This document shows, piece by piece, positions 13,037-24,689 of a DNA stretch of 64,000 nt. Position numbers and translations under genes: made by a program. Origin of the DNA: Cyrtodaria siliqua (taxonomy: Eukaryota > Mollusca > Bivalvia > Adapedonta > Hiatellidae); NCBI GenBank assembly GCA_037043455.1, contig JAWPHD010005116.1, forward strand, positions 62,001 through 126,000, read 5' to 3'. Positions within the stretch are counted from its first letter, which is position 1; each line of letters starts with the position of its first letter. The notes under the pieces were generated by a model. It was not told the origin of the DNA. It searched no databases and saw nothing but the letters and a program-made list of their open reading frames with translations.

Positions 13037-13924
13037 TATATGCCCATTGTAGGGCATAAGGGATTTAAAAAAGCGAAACAAAAAATCTTTATACACAAGG
13101 TTTCAACATAAGCATAATACCCTGGCTTTTGTGTGCGATATACCGCTAATTAAATTACATACACACGTGTATTGCCATCGCATAATCTGGAGCCATGTAA
13201 TTGAACTGGACACGAGCATCCGGGTGACGTTTAATAGGTGCACGACAAACTTTAATAGATTGTACATACTAAAATCAAGTCGCATGCAATTTAGGAGATA
13301 TGGACTATCCAACCTATTGACACTCACAAAACAGCTGAACAAATACCCGACCATGGATATGAAATTGTTAGGTTTCAGACATATTTAGAATAACGGTGTG
13401 CGCGTATAATAGCAAAGTGCGGCATCTTCTCATTAAACGGTACCCGTCTGAACCTCAATACAACCAGTTACATTTGAGAAGTTACAATGTATATGCTATG
13501 GTTAACTGTCTGAAGTCATGTTCGAGACTATTTGGGGGTTAATTATTGTTTTTTAGCACGTGCGAATTACATTTGTTGACCCACATGAAATGGTCACATA
13601 TCGACCCTCTGGTCTTAAAGTTAATATATTTTACAAACTACATAAATAATTTGTGTCATTACTTCTTACTAAATATCAAAATAACAGTCGAATAGGAAAT
13701 GTATCATTCACGAACCAGTCAACCAAAACCACTGGGCAAACTTGCATAAGACTTCACAGGAACGATTTTTGGGTGTTATCTCTCAAGGTTATGCAAAATC
13801 TGGCAATCCACCCAGAACTTTGGTTGTCATGCCAAGAGAAGGAAAATATAGGAAGGTAGGCTATAGTCCTGCAGTTTTTTATTCCAGAAAAGTCCATAAT
13901 AAATCCTTACTAAAAGCATAATAA
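13037..13924. other. No gene recognised
   Basis: Two overlapping opposite-strand frames of about 84 codons (13103-13388) have no motifs and no homologues that I recognise. They are treated as chance frames. Confidence 0.5.
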
Positions 13925-14255
13925 TGCTTGAGCGACCTTCTACCAAGACTGTTCAATTCGATCTGTCCAAAAACTGGCTATATCGAAAAAAATGTTTAAA
14001 ATAATACATTTCTCGTGTAAAGCCACTAGCGATATTAGAAAATAATTATATATAAATGGTGTTTTTGTGACCCTCTACCAAAATGTGTTAAACCGTTTCC
14101 TATACTGCCATTTAGAAAATCTTTGAAAATATATTAAAACATCTTCTCGTCTAAAATCACTGGCCAGATTTAAAAATAAATTCACATAAATGGTATCTGG
14201 GTGTCTATTATCCAGTAGTGCGATCACATGCCCTCTTGGGCCTCTTGTTTTAAAG
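13925..14255 (+). repeat. Interspersed repeat ending CCCTCTTGGGCCTCTTG
   Basis: The body is two diverged units of about 135 bp (GACCTTCTACCAA at 13934, GACCCTCTACCAA at 14069). It ends CCAGTAGTGCGATCACATG then CCCTCTTGGGCCTCTTG. The same end occurs at 56390-56428 (CCAGTAGAGCGATAAGG then CCCTCTTGGGCCTCTTG), which marks a shared element terminus. Confidence 0.7.
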
Positions 14256-14750
14256 GTTTACATAGGTAAAAGGTAATATAGTGAAAACTATACATTTTAA
14301 CCTTAATTAGTTTTTATCATTGGAAAAGAAACGTACAAGTAGCATAAATATTCCTGTTTCTTAATTTACATTTAAATGAGTCAGTCGATCTAAATATAGT
14401 ATTTTCATTATCATTATGATGAGTCATTTGTTTCAAAGGATTCTTTTCTTTGAGTATTGTACAATGTATTGCCTGTTTCTAAATTTGAAATTTCACACGA
14501 ATAAGAATTACCCTGTGACTTTTAATGTTGTCAAACTAATGCAATAACGCAAATAATGCACGCTACCCTCGCCTGATATTCTTATAAGGTGAAAATAAGT
14601 AAAGTTTGCGAACAAAAACAACTTTAGAAACCTCTGAAAATGGACCAGTCATAGATCATGTGGTATAGTCACACTCACCATAGGGATAACGCATTGTAAA
14701 TGTCAGTGGCAATAATGTCGTGTGGGGTTGCTTTCAAGGCATCCACTTTT

Positions 14751-15274
14751 CAGTATTTATTGACATTCACCCTTGCGTTTGTTTAGTGCTGTGTGGCGGC
14801 CGTAAAATGTCGGCCGACTAAAAATCAGTAGTGTTATTACTTATTGGTCCTTTGAGATCATCAAGCCCAATATCGCTTAAGCCGGTGCTACTTGTAAGTC
14901 GCGTGAAAGGTGTTGTACATTACATTACCTCGCCTGAACAGACTCAATAAAACCGAGTCTGCTAATTGTATCTCTTGTTTGTGTTTGTTGCTTTTAAGGG
15001 ATCCATTTTTCAGTATTTATTGACATTCACACCAGCGTTTAGTGCTGTGTGGCGGCCGTACAATGTCTCCCGACTACAAATCAGTAGTGGGATCATCAAG
15101 CCCATTATTTTGGCTTTAAAATCGAATATCGCTTGAGCCGGTGCTAGGAGGCGTGAGAGGCGTGAGAGGTGTTGCATTTTACATTACCCCTCATGGACAG
15201 ACTCAATAAAACCGATTCCGCTGCTTTTATCTCTTGTTTGTGTTCTTCCAAGGGATTCACTTTTCAGTATTTAT
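14751..15274 (+). repeat. Family B repeat, two tandem units (260 and 253 bp)
   Basis: CAGTATTTATT occurs at 14751, 15011 and 15264, bounding two head-to-tail units. Each has AGTGCTGTGTGGCGGCCGTA, then ATCATCAAGCCCA, GCCGGTGCTA, a hairpin CAGACTC-AATAAAACC-GAGTCTG (14939-14961; decayed on its 3' arm at 15198-15220) and CTCTTGTTTGTGT. Other copies are at 36470, 41880 and 45010. It is probably part of a retroelement or a non-autonomous element. No coding is seen. Confidence 0.75.
14939..14961 (+). other. Perfect 7-bp hairpin with AATAAA in the loop (family B)
   Basis: The arms CAGACTC and GAGTCTG pair perfectly around AATAAAACC. The same structure is at 36532-36554 and, with one G-T pair, at 45093-45115. 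A related family A copy at 19967-19989 has arms CAGTCTC/GAGACTG. Confidence 0.7.
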
Positions 15275-16075
15275 TGTATTTTAATGCGCACCGACACAAA
15301 AATGTTATAAAGCGCTAAAAGGTAACAACATTTCTAGACCAAATCAAAAAACAAACGTGAATACTCGACATAAAACCTTATCTCCACCAGTTACGGTTTA
15401 TATTATAAATACTATATTAAATGAGCACATGGCATCCTGGATGTCTTTAAAACTCGCGGCGTCCCGTTAGTTTTTCTACATAACTTGCATTGTTGTTGTC
15501 ATTAATATTAATTACCAGAATAGTTCAAAAGCAAATTGTGTGTGCGTATTACTAACTGTTGATAATATTGCACCAATACTATATTTAAACATATGGCAGA
15601 ATAGGGAAGAACGTTGAAAAATCAAATTTAATTATATGCAAGCCGTTTTAAGTCAAAATGATACGTCCTCGAGTGGAAGAAATGTGTTCGGATTGTTTTT
15701 AAGTATAAATCATCACCTTGACCCTTCATGCACAATATGACCTATTTATGTGTCGACGTGCCGTAAAAAAACATTCATTCATTTGACCTTTCATAAATTC
15801 AAATATCTACTAGATAAAGGTATTTTTGAAATTCATCAACATAACAGGTTTGTAAAAAAGATGTACCATTTTAAGGCATTGACTTCTATAGTGGGAATAA
15901 TGGTCTGGACTGGGTGTAATATAATAAGTATATACAATATAGTAATAAATGTAATATACAAGAAATGTAGAATTGTATATGAATTACTATTTAATTACCT
16001 GGCTATGTGACATTTATCATTCTGATTACTTCATATAATTACTACGACTTCTATCAGATGATCTTGTTATTTCAA
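15275..16075. other. No gene recognised
   Basis: AT-rich. The 86-codon frame at 15750-16010 has no motif I recognise. Confidence 0.5.
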
Positions 16076-16118
16076 AGTGGGGAGGGGGTGCGGGGGGTGG
16101 GGGGTGTTGGGGGATGTA
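16076..16118 (+). repeat. G-rich tract, G-quadruplex prone
   Basis: At least five runs of four or more G separated by one to three bases. This is low-complexity DNA. Confidence 0.7.
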
Positions 16119-17884
16119 TTTGACTCAAGTTTGGCTAGCTTTAAAACAAATCAAACTTTTTTTAATATAAACACTCAAGTCAAGTTTGACATGTCACCCA
16201 GGGGCGGAGCCTTCGGCGGCGGATAATTAATATTCATGGTTTTCCAGACCAAACCAGACTAAATATGCAGTTTATTTAATGCGTGTGCACATTTCATATG
16301 AAATGGAAGCACATTTAGAGGGTTTTCTCTTGTATTTGTATATTGGCACCAATTACTCTCTCAGATTGTCTTAGATTGTCTTTACTTCCTTCAAAATATG
16401 CACTTCTTTTCTTTTTTGTTTAATATTATTATTCCATCATCATTTCCATTGAAATAGTTGACTGACTTGTGATAGTGATCTTTGACTGACAATAAATAAT
16501 GTAGTTAACAACATAACATCTTAGAGTATATCTCTATTTTAATCAATTTACAGTGATTTTCTTTGCCTTAAAATATATTTTGTCAATATGCCATATTTGG
16601 TGAAAAGGATGCGATGACGCCTCCATTTATGCTCTTTGCACATATTTAATAGGTCATATCTCCTTTATTTTACATGGTGTTTTGATAAATCCTTCAGCTT
16701 TTTTCAAGTTTTTCAGAGACCTGGAGCTCTGGCCCTTTTAAATAAATCTTGTTTGAAAATAGTGCATATCATCCGATTTTGATAAATCGTTCACCTTTTT
16801 CTATATTTTTCAAAACTCTGAGTCTTAATGATTATAGAGCTTGTTTGAAAAATAAGGCCAAATAAAATTCTATGTGTGCTTGACCGTCCCGGTTTCCCAA
16901 CTGTCCCCGTGTTTAAGGGCCAACCCTAAACATTTTATGCCAAAAAAATAAAAATAATAATATTAAGAATAAAAAAAAAAAGTTTACTGTTAAGTTTTCT
17001 GTCTGTTCTATACATTCTGTACCTAATATCAACAGATATATATTTTAGATAGTTTATTATAATTAGGTTTTAAAGTACTGAGTGAAAAATAAAGAAGGCA
17101 AAATATCAAATAAAATGTTTTTAGAAAATAAGATATTTTCCTATTTTGTTAAGCATGTAATAGGAACCAAACTTATAATTCTATTTGGCCTTACCAGTTT
17201 ATGGCAAGCAACGCTGAGTCAGTATTTCTTGAAGTTTCTGCACTGTGCCATATGAAATTGAGATAAATTACGCAGTTTCCTATCTATTTGTTATTATTAT
17301 ATAACTATTATATATTGTCCAATGTATGGATATAAAACGTGCAATGGCAGAGTACGAAATGTCCAATTATCCGGGTAACAAACGTTCACTAGTAGGGCAC
17401 AAACATCTAATACATTTGGCGTTTCGTACCAGAAACTAGTCTGGGTAACCTTAATATTCATCTTCAGATATAATAGTGTAGCATGAATGCACACACAGCT
17501 AGCAGGGTTCAACATTATCAATAGTCTGGTAGCCCCAGGCTAGTAATAGTAAAAATGCTTACGGGCTACTAATATTTCTGCTGCGGTTACTAATATTTCT
17601 GCTGGGGAGTCCAATGGGCTAGTTAAAAACTGGTTTAGAAAGTTAGATTAATTATATTCTAAAGGTTGTATATTGACGGTACTTTTTTTAACCTAATCTT
17701 TAAACATATAGTTATTTACATGGTTTCAATAAAAGCCTACATCTGTACTTATTGACAGTTGCCTCGGAAATAAAAATGAGGTCGGAGTTTTCAATATTAT
17801 TTTTAGCAGATTTGATCGGCAATACCAGGGTTCATTCACTGTCATGTATAAGTCAAGTGGATACACAAGTGTGGTGATATTGGT
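16119..17884. other. AT-rich DNA with weak internal repeats
   Basis: A phrase containing TTTTGATAAATC and CTTGTTTGAAAA occurs twice between 16670 and 16855 with a period of about 100 bp. ACTAATATTTCTGCTG is repeated near 17565 and 17588. No gene is visible. The 74-codon minus frame at 17297-17521 has no motif. Confidence 0.5.
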
Positions 17885-17887
17885 TAA

Positions 17888-17970
17888 CTGGTAGCTCGGT
17901 TAGCTTAGTTGGTAGAGCACTCGCCGTGTAAGCGAGAGTCATGGGTTCGAGTCTTTTCCCCTGGTTTACT
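17888..17970 (+). mobile_element. tRNA-like SINE head (Thr-UGU-like), copy 1
   Basis: A-box TAGCTTAGTTGG and B-box GGTTCGAGTCT are both good. The anticodon stem CTCGC/GCGAG encloses a 7-base loop CGTGTAA, which would place TGT at the anticodon with G instead of T at position 33. The acceptor and T stems do not pair well, so this is not a functional tRNA. It is followed by TTCCCCTGGTTTACTTC, a phrase shared with the decayed copy at 18290, so it belongs to a SINE. Confidence 0.65.
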
Positions 17971-18055
17971 TCATTGGCGACGAGGATAATTCGGTGAAGA
18001 TTGGAAAATGGCACTGGGGGTCTGAGACCGGAAAAGCTAAAAGTGAGGGTCTCTG

Positions 18056-18235
18056 AGGGGTTTTGGGAAACAAGGGAACATGTCAATTTATTTTTTAGGG
18101 TGCAAGGGACCTGTTGTTGGTAATATTTTTGGGAAACAAGGGAACATTGAACAAATATTTTTGGGGAACAAAGCAAAATATGTTTGTTTAACAAGCTAAC
18201 ATTGGGTCATATTTTCAGGAAACAAGTGAACATGG
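18056..18235 (+). repeat. Degenerate GGGAAACAAGGGAACAT repeats
   Basis: The phrase GGGAAACAAGGGAACAT and variants occur at about 18065, 18131, 18162 and 18217 with irregular spacing. It lies between the two tRNA-like heads. The minus-strand frame across it is an artefact. Confidence 0.65.
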
Positions 18236-18287
18236 ACCCCCACCCCCTGGGAGGGCCTCAAAAGTGGGAGGAGTATGATGATACATC

Positions 18288-18385
18288 ACTAGTTACTTAT
18301 ATCAGTTGATAGAGCAGTCTCGCTCTGTAAGCGACGGGTCCTGTACCGACCACACGTTTTCCCCTTGGTTTACTTTATCTAAGAA
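18288..18385 (+). mobile_element. tRNA-like SINE head, decayed copy 2
   Basis: TATCAGTTGATAGAGCAGTC, CTCTGTAAGCGACGGGTCCTG and CCCCTTGGTTTACTTTATC parallel the first copy about 400 bp upstream. The B box is lost. Confidence 0.55.
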
Positions 18386-19364
18386 ACTTTTGGAAAGGCC
18401 TAAGAAGTTAGAAATTTGATCGACGAAATTATGTGCTGACCTGTTTTCGGCAAATCAAAACATAAAACCGTTCACTCAGTGTCTCCCAAATGGTGCACTA
18501 GGCTTATGTTAAGAAGTCGATACTCACTACACATATTGTTTCATTAGGACATTCCGATTCAGTTTATTCATACCTCTGTCGATGCATAAGTCATGTTATC
18601 CTTGTATGTTGATGATTGTTGTCGATGTTTTGGAAGAACGCATCGTCTACCGAAAAATCACGCGCGCTATGTCAAAATAAAACGTCTCGCTCAGGTAAAA
18701 ATCCATGTCGATATGTTTTCTCATCGTCATCAATGAATGGGACAGGGTGATTATTTTATTATATTCCTTTTGTCTAAAAACTCATTTATCTTTACATATA
18801 TCTGGTATAATAGTGTGTCTTCAAGTTATTGCAATTGTGTTTGCAGATATTTACGTGGCAAGACATATTCCCAAATGACGACATCATTATTTATAGTATT
18901 TTCTATTCGACTTATAATTGGGGTATGGGTTTGTTTTGGCATAATTTTGACAGGTTTTGACAGGTTGGCGCATTCCAGTTTGTTGGAAATTTCGCTTTAC
19001 AAGGATAATTCGGTTGTGTTTAAGCAGACGCAGCAAACATGGAGATTGGAATGGCATTTGGAGTATTTCTAAGAAATTCTGGAACTCATCTCTCTACATT
19101 AGTCATTTAATATTGCTCAACATCAACTCACAGAAGTATTAGTACAAAGTGAAAGCAGTTGTAATTGTAGATGCTATATGTAATTTTAGTTTTCTTTAAG
19201 ATGAGAGCTTTGAAGTGTTGTTTGGTTATATAATTATTGTCTACCTTTATAATGTTATATTTCTAATTGACCAACCCATTGATTCTTAATAGATAAATTT
19301 GTGTTATTGTTTTGAGTTTTGGTACATTTAAAATTAATTATTCTGTAACATCAAGAAAAATAGC
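18386..19364. other. No gene recognised
   Basis: The 111-codon frame at 18737-19072 shows hydrophobic N-terminal text but no family that I recognise. It is kept as unassigned. Confidence 0.4.
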
Positions 19365-19809
19365 CATTAGTTCATGGAACGTTAATGGATTTTTTAGAAA
19401 TGTTAATGGTGTCCGCCATTGTTAACTTAATGATGAGTATTTCCCAGAGTGCATTAAAGTTGACATAGTCTTTTTAACAGAGACAGATGCTTTTTACCAG
19501 GATTCAATTCAATTTGATGGGTATGTATCAATTGCTAACTGTAGGTCCGAAAAACAGAGTAGGCTACGAGGTGGTATTGCATTAATTATAAGAAATTATA
19601 TTAGAAAAGGCGTATAAATAATTGATTATAGTCAAAATGAAATGATATCTTAAGATTAAATGCCCAATTTTTCAATTTAAATCAGGACCTCTATGTATGT
19701 GGTTTGTACATTTCGCCATTATCTTCCCAATATACAAAGAGAACTGAGTGTGACAAAATTATTTTTGAAAAACTTGAAACTGACATTGTTAAGTATAGTC
19801 AATTTCGAT

Positions 19810-20043
19810 TCGTTATGCTGGACATTGGGGATGAAAAGATCTCTATGTCCACCGCCATATGCATGCATAACATTATGTACTATTGATTTTATGAATATTG
19901 GGTTCTGCTCAACCCGGGGCTAGAGAGCTTGAGCGGTAGCTAGCATATTTCACTACCGTTCATGAACAGTCTCAGTCAAACCGAGACTGCAATATGTCGT
20001 ATGTGTGGCCGTTTCCAAAGGTCCACTCGCATACTCTTTTAAT
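19810..20043 (-). mobile_element. Family A repeat inserted in the LINE endonuclease
   Basis: It matches the reverse complement of 42483-42740: CTCTATGTCCACCG, GCGGTAGCTAGCATATTTCA, CTACCGTTCATGAACAGTCT, GGCCGTTTCCAAAGGTCCA and CATACTCTTTTAAT. It interrupts the endonuclease frame just before GDLN. The target duplication is not clear, so the boundaries are good to about 10 bp. It includes the hairpin CAGTCTC-loop-GAGACTG at 19967-19989. Confidence 0.75.
19967..19989 (+). other. Hairpin with compensatory stem change (family A)
   Basis: Arms CAGTCTC and GAGACTG pair perfectly round the 9-base AGTCAAACC. Relative to family B (CAGACTC/GAGTCTG), an A-T pair has become T-A on opposite arms. This is what selection on structure, or an inverted-repeat mechanism, would leave. 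Confidence 0.6.
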
Positions 20044-20874
20044 CGGGGACCTAAATGTCCATATAAATAAAAACGACTTGCTGCTTTATGCTCTTAATTG
20101 TGTTTGTTGTTCTCAAAGATCACGTGTATATTGTACTTTATATGCAATGAAGGAGAAGGTTTTGTAGATAGATTTAGAAATAATACAATTTTACAACAAT
20201 CCACCAATGAATATGGTAACTGTTGACTAGAACTGTGTATTTCATCACAGTTAAGGATATTAACTGAAAGAACACTTGGTGATTCGCAGGGCAATGCTAC
20301 TGTTACATTGGTGCATCTATTGTATATTGTTGTATAAGTATCTCTGACTTACTAAATGATATTTCATCATATAAAGTTCACAACTATGATCCTGTTTCTT
20401 CAGATCACTGTCAAATATCTGTTAATATCCAATCATTGGTATATCCCCAAATGTAATAAAATGCTAGGCAGAAACCGAGACAACTTAAATGGGATGAGAA
20501 GTAAAAACATATATTTATTAATAATATAGACATGTTTAATAATTCTGATCTTGTTGATAGGTCCCATCACAGTAGGAACGCCAGCCCTATGGCGTAGGAA
20601 TATTTATCAAACAAGGTCACGTGATAAAATCGATAACAAAATGACAATATCGGGAAAATTGTCATTGTTCAGATTTATTCACCTCTTATTTATAAACTGT
20701 GATTACGACAAAACACAATCACAGGTCGTTGTTAAAGTAATACTATTCACAAACTACATTGGTTGAACATAATTGGTGTACACTTTGTGTAATTCCCATT
20801 AATAGTTAAAGGTATTTTTCAAAGTGATGAATTTAGGTTGTTTTAAGGTTTAAATTGCCAAAAATGCGCTTTGA

Positions 20875-22480
20875 AATCAAAATCGATTTATTTCGTCATT
20901 TTAGAAGCGAGAATAAAAACAAATCCATGTACGCGTAGATAAATATTTCCTCTGTATATATGCAAATTTTTAATGAAATCGGAGACAAGTACTTTTTTTC
21001 CCCCAAAATTAACTAACATTACCACGAACACAAAGACGGCATAATGCAGATACATTTACAGACGCGACCGGGTACACAAGAAATGAAATAATACCATTAT
21101 TACAATACATATATTTCAAATGCATGTATCCTTGCATTCCAGATTAAATTTCTGATCTATACATGCTTTTGGTTTATGCCAGAGTGCTCAAAATAGATTT
21201 TAACAAACCAAATTGCAACGATACGTCAGGAAAGGAAATGAGGATGGTGAAAATATATGTTGCAGTGCTAATTTTCTGAATCCGAAGAAAATAGCGAAAA
21301 AATGAAGTTTTAACAGCGAGAATGATTTTTTTTTCATGAAAGTGTTCATTGACATGTCTACTATTAAAAACCAAAATTTAAAGTCAATTAAAGAATTTAA
21401 ATAACAAAGTACACAGTATTCGCTAAAATATGAACAATCGCCTTTCGAAGTTAATGTACAGGCGGGATATAAAACCATGAAATTATGAAATCCTTTTTAA
21501 GAGATATATTGATTCCAACATTGTTCTGTGTTTAATAAATTATTAGAGTAGAATGTTCACAGTTTTTCTCAAGGACACCATTACGGTAGTATCCCTGAAC
21601 CCCCGCCCTTCATCCCACCCCCACCACCCTCCATACCGTATTGATTAATTTGTATATAGCTGAGAATGGGCAGTTTTAATCAAATTCGATTTATTGCATC
21701 ATTTTAGAAGCGAGAGAAAAAAAAACGCATGTACGCGTAAATACATCTTTCCTCTGTAGATATGTAAAATAAAAAATAAATCGAAGGCAAGTACTCTTCC
21801 CCCCGAAAATTAACGAAGTACACCGTAATCGCTTAAATACGCCGATTCGACGTTCCAAATCGATGTTCGCACGGAATAAAATTGTGGAATTATGAATTCA
21901 TTTATAAAGATAAATCGATTTCAGCATTGTTCAGTAGTTGTTATATTATTGATGTAGTATGTTCAGAGTATTTATGAGAGCAACATTACGGTAGTATCCC
22001 TCCAACCCCGTCGGCTTCCCCCTCAAACCCGTACACACAATACGTTGTGTATTGCTGAGAATGCGCCTTTCATTCAAATCGATTTATTTCGTCATTCTAG
22101 AAGCGAGAATAAAAACAAAATCATATAGATACATCTATCCTCTGTACATATGTAGAATTTCAATAAACGGAGACAAGTACTAATTAAGTAACTGGACCGT
22201 CCGACCCAAAGACGGCAACATTCATATTCATTTAGAAGGACGACCGGCTACAGAAACAATTAAATAATTTCGTTATGTAAACACATATATTTAAAATGTA
22301 TGTGTCCATGTATTTTCACTAAATTTTTGATCTATACATGCATTGGGTTTATGTCAGAGTGTCCAATTTATTTTAACAAACAATGTTGCAACGGTATATC
22401 GGAAAAAGAAATCATGATGGCGGCAACATACGTTGCAGAGTTAATTTTCGAAATCAGAAAAAGCGATCAACTAATATAAG
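20875..22480. repeat. Diverged direct repeats inside the 6-kb element
   Basis: A block with TTTAGAAGCGAGA, CCTCTGTA(T/G)ATATG and GACAAGTACT occurs at about 20900-21010, 21690-21820 and 22080-22185. A second block (AAAGACGGCA, GATCTATACATGC, TTATG(C/T)CAGAGTG) occurs at 21030-21310 and 22205-22470. A third (ACATTACGGTAGTATCCCT) occurs at about 21580 and 21985. Together these suggest two or three rounds of a unit of roughly 0.4-1.2 kb. No coding potential is seen. Confidence 0.7.
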
Positions 22481-22527
22481 TTTAAAATGCAGAAAGAAGT
22501 ATATTCTTTTAACTGTTCGTTTAAAAC

Positions 22528-22580
22528 TGAGGAGGCGACTCGAGTTTTAAAGAAAGCAAGATTGGCGTGTGTCCCTTTAA
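22528..22580 (+). mobile_element. Fragment of TTAA-type MITE (right end)
   Basis: GAGTTTTAAAGAAAGCAAGA, TTGGCGTGTGTCCCT and TTAA match the right end of the family seen complete at 24690-25014 and 60841-61153. No left end is adjacent. Confidence 0.6.
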
Positions 22581-23163
22581 CCAAGAACGAGTAACAGACA
22601 TGCTACTGTCAGTAACAAACATGATTTTGTGTAGACTCGAAGATTGCATAACATAAACATGTGGACATGACATTGTGTCAATGGAGCACTTGCCAGATTT
22701 ATGGAGTTGTGAAACACTGTATGCGTGAATCCAAAAAGTGCGGGTCTGTTATATTTATAGGGCATATACAGTTTTATATATATATTTATATATATTATTA
22801 TTTTATATTTATTTTTATGGTCCCAGAACGCAGTCATACTCACTACTATATTGAAAGTAAATAATGAGTATACATGTGCGGTGCGTTACGATCTGTAGTA
22901 TTTGCAAACAGACATATTAAACATTTCCCTGAAAATATATAACGATGATAAATCCTATATTCATAGAATTATTTTTTCCTGAAAAAAAAATACAAGTTTG
23001 TTTTCAGCAGTTGAAATCTACTATATTCTGCGAATATTGCTACTTTGATAATTTGATTACGTCTGTTTTCATCAAATAGCATGTTTTGTTGGTTTTAATA
23101 TTATTTTATTTTAATTTGTGATTTTAAAAGAAACAATGGATGATCGGAATATGTCTTACACAC

Positions 23164-23251
23164 TGTTGAATCCTGTAATTTAACAACAAGTGGTTTGGTT
23201 CACAGGCGACAGTATCGGTGAACAAAACCACTTGTTTTACTGGATTCAACA
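23164..23251. mobile_element. Near-perfect 88-bp palindrome (mini hairpin element)
   Basis: The arms TGTTGAATCC..ACAAGTGGTTTGGTTCAC and GTGAACAAAACCACTTGT..GGATTCAACA pair over about 36 bp with few mismatches, leaving a loop of about 14 bases (AGGCGACAGTATCG). Such foldback structures are typical of tiny MITEs or foldback elements. No target duplication was identified. Confidence 0.65.
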
Positions 23252-23329
23252 TTGTGCAAGAAAATATTCATATATTATACCATTAATATTATAACATGTG
23301 TGTTGTAACATATGCTTACCCTTGGATAG

Positions 23330-23640
23330 TGGATGTCAGCGGGGAACTTGACCTTTGACCTAAAATCAAAAGGCATCATTCTCTCACCAAATGCACTCAA
23401 ACCATGAATTTTGATGAGATTTGCTTCTGGGGAAATGGACAGTGCAGACAAGATTTTTCATAATCATTATTGGGTCACGACGCCCTTGACCTTCAATACT
23501 TCAATATTTGATATGCACATACTGATGCTTCGTACAAAGTTTCGTCAAAATCCAACAAGTAGCGCAGACAAGATTTGTGACGGACGAACGGAAAGGCCAA
23601 ATATAATCTGTCTCACCTACCACTTTGTGGTGGAAGACAT
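23330..23640 (+). repeat. Interspersed repeat with GACGGACGAACGG
   Basis: Two successive phrases ending CAGACAAGATTTTTC and CAGACAAGATTTGTGA show an internal repeat of about 120 bp. The GACGGACGAACGGA near 23580 is the (GGAC)-like end. The open frames on both strands here are fortuitous. Confidence 0.5.
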
Positions 23641-23869
23641 AATTATAAAGACAATATTTTAGTTCATATGTAAACTTTATTAAGCAAATAATTGAGCAAA
23701 CATAAACTTCAGCATTGACTCTGGCCAGTGGTGTACATGGAGTCTTCTTACACATGCAGCCTGAAAGAAAAAAAAAGTAAATATAAGTCGAGCAGAGTAT
23801 TCAATTTGAATCAGGTGTTGCGAGGTGGAGCTAGGGCATGTTTAGGGGAATGGGACAGTTTTAAATTCA

Positions 23870-24130
23870 ATTATTGTTTAACGCCTCGTCAACACGTTGT
23901 TTAGGTTATTTCGAGCCGCCCCAAAGAGAGGAAGAAAGATACGTAGGCATCCAGGAACCCTGCCTTACGCTTACTACCGATTAGATACCTATGGCTCTTT
24001 AACGTGCTTGGAGGACAGACTCCGATACACAGGACAACCCGGTTTACGTTACCGAGGCTAGCAGGACACATCGAAGTAACCCAGTGGCGCCATTAAGACT
24101 TGAAGCCGTGTTCACTGGATTCAGAGCCGA
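23870..24130 (-). mobile_element. SINE-like repeat with GGCGTTAAAC tail
   Basis: On the minus strand the element ends GACGAGGCGTTAAACAATAA, a 3' tail phrase I associate with mollusc SINEs. The body includes GGGGCGGCTCGAAATAACC and GCACGTTAAAGAGCCATAGG. A convincing A/B box pair at the head was not found. SINE status is inferred from the tail. Confidence 0.5.
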
Positions 24131-24477
24131 TATGCTATAAACGTCCCATGACCAAAATTGGCACATCAAATAAAGGGTCAATACTTATTATATTGTGTAC
24201 TCGTATCATACGAGTATATGATTGATCTGACATGATTACAGAACAATTTTAATGTATGTTTCACCCAACAGTACAGCAAGAATCTATTATAAGGAAAGTT
24301 AAATCTGATAGAGGGCGCAATGCCCTAAAAGCCAATCTTTACTAGAAAGGGAATAGAAAAAAACTCTTGCCAAAAATCTAAAGTAGTTAAATTTTACACG
24401 TTTTGTTTATAGGATAGTTTACTTTAATGACTTAGTAAGGTAACTTTTCATGGGGAGAAAACAGTAATATACAATTA

Positions 24478-24638
24478 TTTATTTTCTATCTTAAAACCTG
24501 TTGATGCCGCTAGTTTTAGAAATAAAACACGATTAAATAGGGCAGTTGAGAAGACACTTTTGTAGATGTTTGGTCTGTTCTGATGTGAAAATGTGTAAAA
24601 CAGACACAATAATGAAAATTTGCTCTGTGTCCCTTTAA
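24478..24638 (+). mobile_element. Fragment of TTAA-type MITE
   Basis: The right end TGCTCTGTGTCCCT is followed by TTAA (24635-24638). The upstream part is degenerate. Confidence 0.4.
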
Positions 24639-24689
24639 TAAATTGGGGACCCATCACATAGAACATAATCATATTGTAATTTGTTGATG

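Larger units (their letters stand above)
19365..20568 (+). pseudogene. LINE endonuclease half (APE-type), broken
   Basis: Translating the plus strand in pieces gives an apurinic-endonuclease-like domain of a non-LTR retrotransposon: SSWNVNGFF near the start, DIVFLTETDAFYQD, GGIALIIRN, DLYVCGLYISPLSS, then after an inserted repeat GDLNVHINKNDLL, and finally VSSDHCQISVNI. These follow the EN motif order (WN-NG, TET, GG-A, GDLN, SDH). Several stops and frameshifts make it non-functional. The family A repeat at about 19810-20043 sits between FVML and GDLN. The frame ends at 20568, where a TIR element begins, and continues as the reverse transcriptase half at 26613. Confidence 0.85.

Noticed and set aside
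17888..17970. Functional tRNA-Thr gene
   Set aside because: The acceptor and T stems do not pair and position 33 is not T. SINE text follows directly.
19820..20043. ATTGGGGAT/ATCGGGGAC as a 9-bp target duplication of the family A insertion
   Set aside because: The left nine bases are also present in the other family A copy (42.7 kb, reverse strand), so they belong to the element. The true duplication is undetermined.
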